A DNA stretch of 64,000 bases from Kingdonia uniflora. Its lineage: Eukaryota > Streptophyta > Magnoliopsida > Ranunculales > Circaeasteraceae. The stretch is from positions 4,092,001-4,156,000 of the forward strand of contig JACGCM010002784.1 of the NCBI GenBank assembly GCA_014058105.1, given 5' to 3'. Positions 57,445 to 64,000 of this stretch are shown here, in pieces. Made by a program: the position numbers and the translations under genes. Each line of letters starts with the position of its first letter. The first letter of the stretch is position 1. Under the pieces are notes generated by a model. The model was not told the DNA's origin and did not search any database. It saw nothing but the letters and a program-made list of their open reading frames with translations.

Positions 57445-58410
57445 TTTCTTTATGTTTATACTTAGTTTGGATGGTGAAAGTGAGTATTCTCTACATGCTG
57501 TCTTTATCTATGATTGACATACTTTATTCTATGTCTTGCCAGCCTACTGAAATATATGCCATTACTTCCTTTTTTGTGTAAGTTAAAAGAACAAATTTAT
57601 TATCATACATCACTAGCGGAGACCAACCAAACAATTTTGCGCCTAAGTATTTATCAACAATAAAAGAAAATAGGTATCCAATTGTGAAGGCTAATCTCCA
57701 CACAAAAATCTATTAAGTGAGACAATAGTATTGTTCTAGTAACATTGAACTGGTTGTGACACATAATAAAACCAGCTTTATAATCTGTAATCTTGTACCT
57801 TTGACGGTAAGAACAAACATAATTACAAAAAGGCGACAAAAGGGAAATGGGAAAAATCATATTAAATTAATAAATCTTCGACATCTTATCAAAGAAATAT
57901 ATATAAAGGTTGTTAGGAAAAATTATGCCATGTTACCTCTGCAGCAATTATCTAAAGTAGAGATTAATAAAAATAAACCAGCAACAGTAGCAAGATGATC
58001 TGTGTGTACAAAAGTAATAATCAGGAGATACTGAGTCGAGGATTAGGTCTCTATCTTTAAGGCATTTTTCCGTACTGCCCTTTGCAAATAGTTAATTGCT
58101 ACATCGCCTCTAGGATAAAGCAGCAGAGTGAGAACTTTTCTTGGAATGAAGAAGTACCTTCGAATGATTTGTACTTTCAATAACTTTACTCGGATTCTTG
58201 ACTCATGATTATATTGAAGAGAAGAGAAGATCTATGAATTCGATGGATGGTAAAGCTGAGGCACAGTTTCTCTTTATAGAGCAAGTTCGAAACGGTAACA
58301 ATAGTTAATGGTGGGACACATAATCCAAAATATTTGAAACGGAAGTGAAATGTGTGAGACTTAATTATGAAACAGTTATATTTGAGGAATTCAAAACAAA
58401 AAAGTTCAGT
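57445..58410. other. Flanking DNA; no gene recognised
   Basis: AT-rich sequence right of the retrotransposon. Open frames are short and not protein-like. It is the original neighbour of the DNA ending at 19512. Confidence 0.4.
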
Positions 58411-58416
58411 TCGAAT

Positions 58417-58555
58417 AGACTCGGTTCGAGTTTGGTCTCCTGGGAACTTCAGGTCGAAAATAGACTCAGTTCGAATTTGGTCTCCTAGGAACTCCAGGTC
58501 GAAAAAGACTTGGTTCAAAATGATCTAAGTCGAGATCAAAAATGATCTAGGTCGA
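58417..58555. repeat. Short tandem repeats of ~45 and ~22 bp
   Basis: agactcggttcgagtttggt(...)aggtcgaaaat occurs twice with a third partial copy at a ~45-bp period, followed by aaaatgatctaagtcgagatc twice at a ~22-bp period. Just beyond (~58628-58660) ggcccaaaaccaaggcccaagccc gives repeated GGCCCA motifs. Confidence 0.7.
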
Positions 58556-59372
58556 GATCGAATGGACTCAATTCGAATTAGCCTAACTCGAATAGAATTG
58601 GTTTTGACAAAATCAATTCTTTCATAGAGGCCCAAAACCAAGGCCCAAGCCCTTGAGCCAAACAAAGTTTTAAACCCATATTTTCGGCCCGCCCCCGCCC
58701 AACATATAGAATAATTGACCAAGGTTATATCAAAGAGCAAACTACTCTTCCAAGCAATGTAGAACTAAAGAACCCACATAGAGGTTTTTTGAAGATATAC
58801 AGCCCAGCAATCCCCTACTATATCGAGAAAACATATCCGAGTTGAAAAACTAAAGCAGTGCGTAAGTAGAGGTGCCTTTCGACTTGAACCTTTATATAGT
58901 GAATATACTTTTGAAGTACTAGAAATTAGAGTGACATTCATCTTGAACTCTAATTCTGGAGGGTACAACTAAGGCACACCACACACAACTTTTATAGTGC
59001 AAAGTTCTAAAATGTTAGCGCTATACGGCCATACGCTCGTATCCCAGTTCAATTGAATGCTCTAGTGAACTTGCCCAAGTTTTCATAGAAAGTGGCCCCA
59101 CTTCCATAATCATCAAGGTGAGTCTATCAGGAGTACTCCTATAGCTAAGTACCACACTCCACACAGAGTATAGCCCTCATTAAGAGTTATAGAATAACTT
59201 AACATTAAATCGCTATAGGATATCATGCTCTTATAGGGATGGACTATGAGTAACTGCCCCTTCTTAAAAAATGCACGATTCTTCTTAATTATCAAATGAC
59301 TTATTTTTCCCTTTGAACCTATTTCTTAGGATTTCCAGTCTATAGGTTGGGTTACCATCACATATATTTTAA
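58556..59372. other. Region 3' of the copia pol; possible LTR, limits not found
   Basis: On the minus strand this follows the pol stop and should hold the untranslated region and 3' LTR of the copia element. I could not identify LTR ends or a polypurine tract. No gene is recognised. Confidence 0.35.
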
Positions 59373-61560
59373 CTATACGGGCTTTAACCCCATCCCTTTT
59401 GAGATGTTCCACACCTTCTCCCGAGCTAACCTTTTCGTCAAAGGATCAGCTACGTTCGCTTCTGACCGAACAAAATTCACTCTAACAGCCCCAAAAGTGA
59501 GTTTCTCTCTTACAGTACTATACTTACGACATATTTATCGTTTCTTCTCGTTGTAATAAGGATTCTCCACTTTTGTAATAGCTGCAGTACTATTACAGTG
59601 GATAAGTATGGCTGGTAACGGCTTATCCCATAAATGAATATCTGACAGACGGTTTCTCAACCAATCTGCCTCCTCACTGGCAGCAGTTAGTGCTATTTGT
59701 TCTGACTCCATTATAGATTGAGCTAAAATAGTTTGTTTCTTGGACCTCCAAGAAACTGCCCCACCAGTAATATTAAAGATATAATCGCTGGTAGCCTTAG
59801 AGTCTTCAGATAGGGTATTCCAATCAGCATCGGTAAATCCTTCTAGGACTGCAGGGAATTGCTCATAGTGTATTCCTAGGTTCATGGTTCTTTTCAGATA
59901 CCGCATGAACTTTTCTATAGGATACCAATACTCCATACCATGACAACTAGTAAATCTACATAGCATCCCCACTACGTAAGCAATGTCTGGCCTAGTACAA
60001 TCAGTAGCATACCGAAGGCTACCAATGATACTAGCATACTTAGTTTGTCTAATACTGTCACCAGTATTCCTGAATTGCCTCTAACTAGGGTTGTAAGGGG
60101 TGCACACAAGTTTACAGTCATAGTAGTTATACTTTTTTAAGATCTTCTCAATGTAATAAGACTGATCTAAAGTTATACCACTTTCAGTCCTAGTAATCTT
60201 AATTCCCAAAATTATACTAGCTTCCTCAAAATCCTTCATGTCAAAATTTTGACTAAGTAGAACCTTGACATCATTAACAACAGAGATGTTAGATCCAATA
60301 ATCAGCAAGTCATTCATATATAAGCATATAATAGTTCAAACATTATCTTGACCTTGTAATAAATGCATTTGTCACTTTCATTAATTTTAAAACCATGTGA
60401 TATGACTAAGTTGTCAAATTTCTCATGCCACTGTTTTGGTGCCTGTTTGAGACCATATAAAGACTTTACCAATTTGTAGACTTTACATTCCTGATTAGGC
60501 ACGATAAATCCCTCAGGTTAGTCCATGAAAATCTCTTCATCTAAGTCACCGTTCAAAAAAACAGTTTTAGCATCCATTTGGTGAACTACTAAGTTATGTA
60601 CAGCAGCAGTAGCAAGTAATACTCTAGTCAAAGTAATTCTAGTAACATGAAAATAAGTGTCAAAGAAATCAATGTTCTCTCTCTGTCTAAATCCTTTTGC
60701 AACAAGCCTAGCTTTGTATTTCTCAACTGACCCATCAGATCTCAATTTCCTTTTAAGGATCCATTTACAACCAATTGCTTTACAACCAGGAGGTAAATCA
60801 GAAAGAACCCAAGTTCTATTAGACTCCAGAGAGTCCATCTCACTATTGATAGCATCCTGCCAAATATTCGAATCAGGGGAGGTAAGTGCCCCTTTGAGGG
60901 TAGACGGATCTCCCTCTAGAGTATATACTTCAAAATCAGGACCAAAATTCTTCTCCACTCGAGCTCTCTTGTTCCTTCTAACATTTGAAATAATGTTCAT
61001 AGTTTTTAAATTTCTAGGTTATCTTATTCCAGGTATAACAAAACTGGATGAGGAACTCCCACTATCTCTATATATGAAAGGAAACTTGTTTTCATAAAAA
61101 TTAGCGTCAACAGACTCAATAATAGTTTTGTTTTGCAAATCAAAAAATCTATATGCTTTACTGTTAATTGCATAACCAATGAAAATACATTTATAAGCAA
61201 GACTAGCAAGTTTTGACCTTTTAGGATCAGGTTTCCTGACATATGCTAAACATCCCGAAACTCTAAACTATGAAACATTCGGCTTTCTGCCATTCCATAA
61301 TTCTAAAGGTGTTGCCAAGGTCTTTGAGTTAGGAACTCTGTTTAACACATAACAAACTGTTAATAATATATCTCCCCACCAATGGGATGCAGCACCAGAA
61401 CTTAGCATAATAGCAACTACTAGTTCTATATAGGTACGGTTCTTATGTTCAGCCTTACCGCTCAACTTAGGTGAATAAGGAGTTGTGGTCTCGTGAATAA
61501 TACCTGTGGACTGATACAGCTCATGGAATGCCCCTGAGTCATATTCAGCTCGTGAATATT
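59373..61560 (-). pseudogene. Ty1/copia pol, 5'-truncated (integrase end, RT, RNase H)
   Basis: Minus strand, high to low: integrase core end (EYDSGAFHELYQ, IIHETTTPYSPKLSGKAEHK, NRTYIEL, WWGDILLTVCYVLNRVPNSK); RT ([80 protein letters not shown]); RNase H (SDYIFNITGGAVSWRSKKQT, IALTAASEEADWLRN) and the end (ADPLTKRLAREKVWNISKGM, stop at 59373). The RT active site YVDD reads YMND, so the first catalytic Asp of the pair is Asn. Stops occur at about 60516, 60080 and 59535 and a frameshift near 60315. The gag, protease and integrase start are missing; the break is near 61560. Confidence 0.9.
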
Positions 61561-64000
61561 ACGTATCTATCGCCAAGCTCATATAGGAGCTCAGTAATCT
61601 ATTTGCACACAATTCAGAGTAATAAAAAATAAAATGATAATGGAATAATAGGATAGTGATAACAATACTAAAATTACCACAAACCTCAACAGGTTAGAAA
61701 CCACAATCTCATATATTTATACTCTCACAAGTACATCCAATCCGTGATCCAAAATAATAAATGAGAATCAAGCCTTCAGTTTTAGCTCTTCAACAGCATT
61801 GCCTCAATCACAGTCACTACATAATCTAAAATGTTTATATTGTTATTATGATCAAACCACGGCTCATAAATTTCCCAAAGTAGCTAAATAATTATACCGA
61901 CTAATGGGATCATAATAGTATAAGTAAGATATAAGAATTTCGTAGGTGATAAACTAATATACTAATGATGATGAATATGTCTAATCGAGATCTACAATGC
62001 ACCTAATTTAATAATATGCTAAATTAATAAGTTGGATGCAAAAGAATACTAAGATTACAACCTACACTTAAGAGTTAATGAGAGGTGTTACGAATAATCG
62101 TCCTATGATTTAGTTGATCAACTACTAGCGTATGACTTAGACATTTAAGGAGATCATTATTGGATACAAGGGGTTTAATTTTTGTCAAGCTCGACCAAGC
62201 TAAGGATATTTTACTTGATCAGAGTATTTTGGGCGTTTCACCCCAAGGGGACTAGTTGTCCTCACTTTATTTTAATTCCACGGAATTTCAACCTCACAGA
62301 GGATAAGATGAGTACCAAAGGAGAACTGTCTCATACCATCCCACACTCCAAGATGAGTACCATAGGTATGATAGTAACTTGCCCAAGCTTACCTACTAAT
62401 TTAACCTGACCTAGGAATCCTAGTAACCTATCGGGGGTTAGCCGATTTAGAGCTAGCTTATGTATCTGATATTATTATTAAAAATAAAAACTTAAGGAGT
62501 CTCTATGATTTCCTAACACAAACATGATTACCATCAATTGCTTAAGTACAATAGCTGTCAACGCTGGCTAGTTTACTTGGGATAACCTACGTGTTCCAGA
62601 TAGTAGTCAACAATCCCTTAAAACTAGATTTACAAACTTCAGTTCTTTAACCATTCTATAATCATAATCACCAAAAAAGATAGATAGGAATCCTACTAGG
62701 TTCCAACATCAATGGTGATAGTATAAATATCGAATAACAACCTGACGCCCAAGGACAAAGCCACGAGAATGCCAAGACGAGAATGTTTTCCTAAAACTAA
62801 CAACAAAGTAAAAATAAAATTAATGGAGTAGCTCTACAAGCTCGATGAATCATTAGGACCGTAAGTATCACCATACGATGAGTCAATAACCCTAAAGTAA
62901 ACTATTAGATGCTAGACACCAACAAATGGCTCTATACTCAGGATAAATTGTCAATTTATAACAAGCAGTTAAACAATCCATAGCTAGCAGTGTTACGTAG
63001 TCTTCATTTTTTGCTCATCAAGAGAATAATAAAACAATAAGCATACTCGATAATGGAACCCAACATTATCATATCAACTACCGAATCAACGGTAATACTC
63101 ATGGACAAGGCCATGAGAACATAGAGTGCACTACAAATAATTCTAAGACTACCCGAGATAATAAACGTTATGTGGAAAAACTCAAAACCAAAGACCAAGT
63201 CTTACAAAAGCTATATCATCCTAGTGACTAACATGAAATCGAGAACTATATATTAGAATCTGACAGCGTTATTAATATCCAAGGAAGAAGCCGCGAGGAT
63301 AACTTAGATTAACCCAAATAGACAATGCCTAATTCCATGTCAATATTAACATCATATGTGATATAACCATGCACATCAACATCTAGAAATTAAATGAGGA
63401 AGTATCTGGATATCATTCCAATCACCCAACTTAAGCAACTAACTTAATCAGGTACTAGACCCGTGATCATCATCCAGAAAACTAAAACCAAATTATGAAT
63501 CAGTTAATCTACCATGAGATTGATGTGAAGTAGATAGGTAAAGCTAACATGTATATCTCCTCCATTAATAACAAAACAATAGCCACCTCCTGCTTTGATT
63601 GATTAGGGGTCCATGATCTGAAATTGAATTAAAACCTATGGTTTAATCTCTCTAGTTGTTTAACCAACAACTACTTTGCTTTTAATTACCCGCATTGTAG
63701 GGGCCTAACTTCTTAAAGAGGGGAAGTTGGCTCTTACACCATGGGGTTAAATCTTCAAGCAAAGGAATACAAGTATGTTATCTAAAATTATAGCAATCAA
63801 TAGACAATATACTTGGGTGGAGGCTTGTAATGTGACTCTCCACGACCTCTGAGGAGGATTTTTTAAGAATGTTTATATTTCTGTCGACTAGTCGAAGGTT
63901 CGAGTACTGGGTTTTTACAGGGTGATCGAAGATAAACTTCAAAGGGGCTGAGGAGAATTTTTGTAACCTCTCCTTGGTTCCCCATCTCTCCTACTTATAA
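61561..64000. other. No gene recognised; possibly decayed repeat DNA
   Basis: AT-rich with scattered near-repeats: caaggacaaagccacgagaa (~62751), catggacaaggccatgagaa (~63101) and ccaaggaagaagccgcgagg (~63278) suggest diverged units of some repeat or a degenerate LTR, but no steady period is clear. agaggggaagttggc near 63717 is purine-rich. Open frames are short. Confidence 0.4.

Noticed and set aside
60657..61097. Plus-strand open frame of 146 codons
   Set aside because: Antisense shadow of the copia reverse transcriptase, whose conserved motifs are on the minus strand.

Overview
This is a stretch of eudicot-type plant nuclear DNA made almost entirely of nested, decayed transposable elements. 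Evidence for a plant genome: AT-rich DNA, Ty3/gypsy and Ty1/copia polyproteins, CACTA (En/Spm) transposons with Tnp2 and Transposase_24 proteins, a LINE tail, Tourist-like MITEs, and fragments of typical plant genes (group D MAP kinase, IQD, DUF674, Kdo cytidylyltransferase, 14-3-3, mTERF, SGT). I found no intact host gene, no tRNA or rRNA gene, and nothing prokaryotic. The species cannot be told from the sequence.

Layout. (1) 1-17.8 kb: Ty3/gypsy relics. A Tat-like gag-pol lies on the minus strand (6633 to 2002) with most of its reverse transcriptase deleted. Beyond its 3' end is a tandem array of exact 162-bp period (about 830-1860). A second relic on the minus strand (14030 to 9532) is a long ORF with a putative gypsy-type transposon (Transposase_28-like) region and a coiled-coil tail; a homologous tail sits on the plus strand at 1-621. 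Small minus-strand ORFs, two with a shared YFGxQSL motif, lie around these relics, and an isolated LTR is at 17436-17758. (2) 19513-57444: one old LTR retrotransposon with a 5-bp target duplication (tctag), split by three separate CACTA insertions. Without them it is about 4.4 kb, with LTRs of 801 and 802 bp. (3) 57.4-64 kb: flanking DNA, a small tandem repeat, and a 5'-truncated Ty1/copia pol on the minus strand (61560 to 59373).

The three CACTA insertions are the core of the window. Element A (20004-38795, 18.8 kb, target duplication tcc) splits the 5' LTR. It has ~70-bp subterminal repeats containing GCGTTGC, a broken Tnp2 transposase (+), a broken Transposase_24 gene (-), and an orphan terminus of a different CACTA family at 29659. 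Element B (39469-45992, tgc) carries fragments of a group D MAP kinase and of an IQD protein. Element C (48086-56290, aca/ata) carries a DUF674 gene, a DUF8039-type exon, a Kdo cytidylyltransferase (KdsB) exon, a probable LBP/BPI exon and an almost complete ERI1-like exonuclease with a GRF zinc finger. Inside A, downstream of the orphan terminus, are fragments of a 14-3-3 protein, an mTERF and an SGT co-chaperone in a row on one strand.

B and C belong to one family: both have ACGTCATT/AATGACGT subterminal motifs and they share about 1.5 kb at the right end with unrelated interiors. The window therefore records repeated capture and shuffling of host gene fragments by CACTA elements inside one retrotransposon. 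Every transposase seen is broken by stop codons or frameshifts, so any movement would need proteins supplied from elsewhere. All family assignments come from reading the translations by eye; no database search was run.
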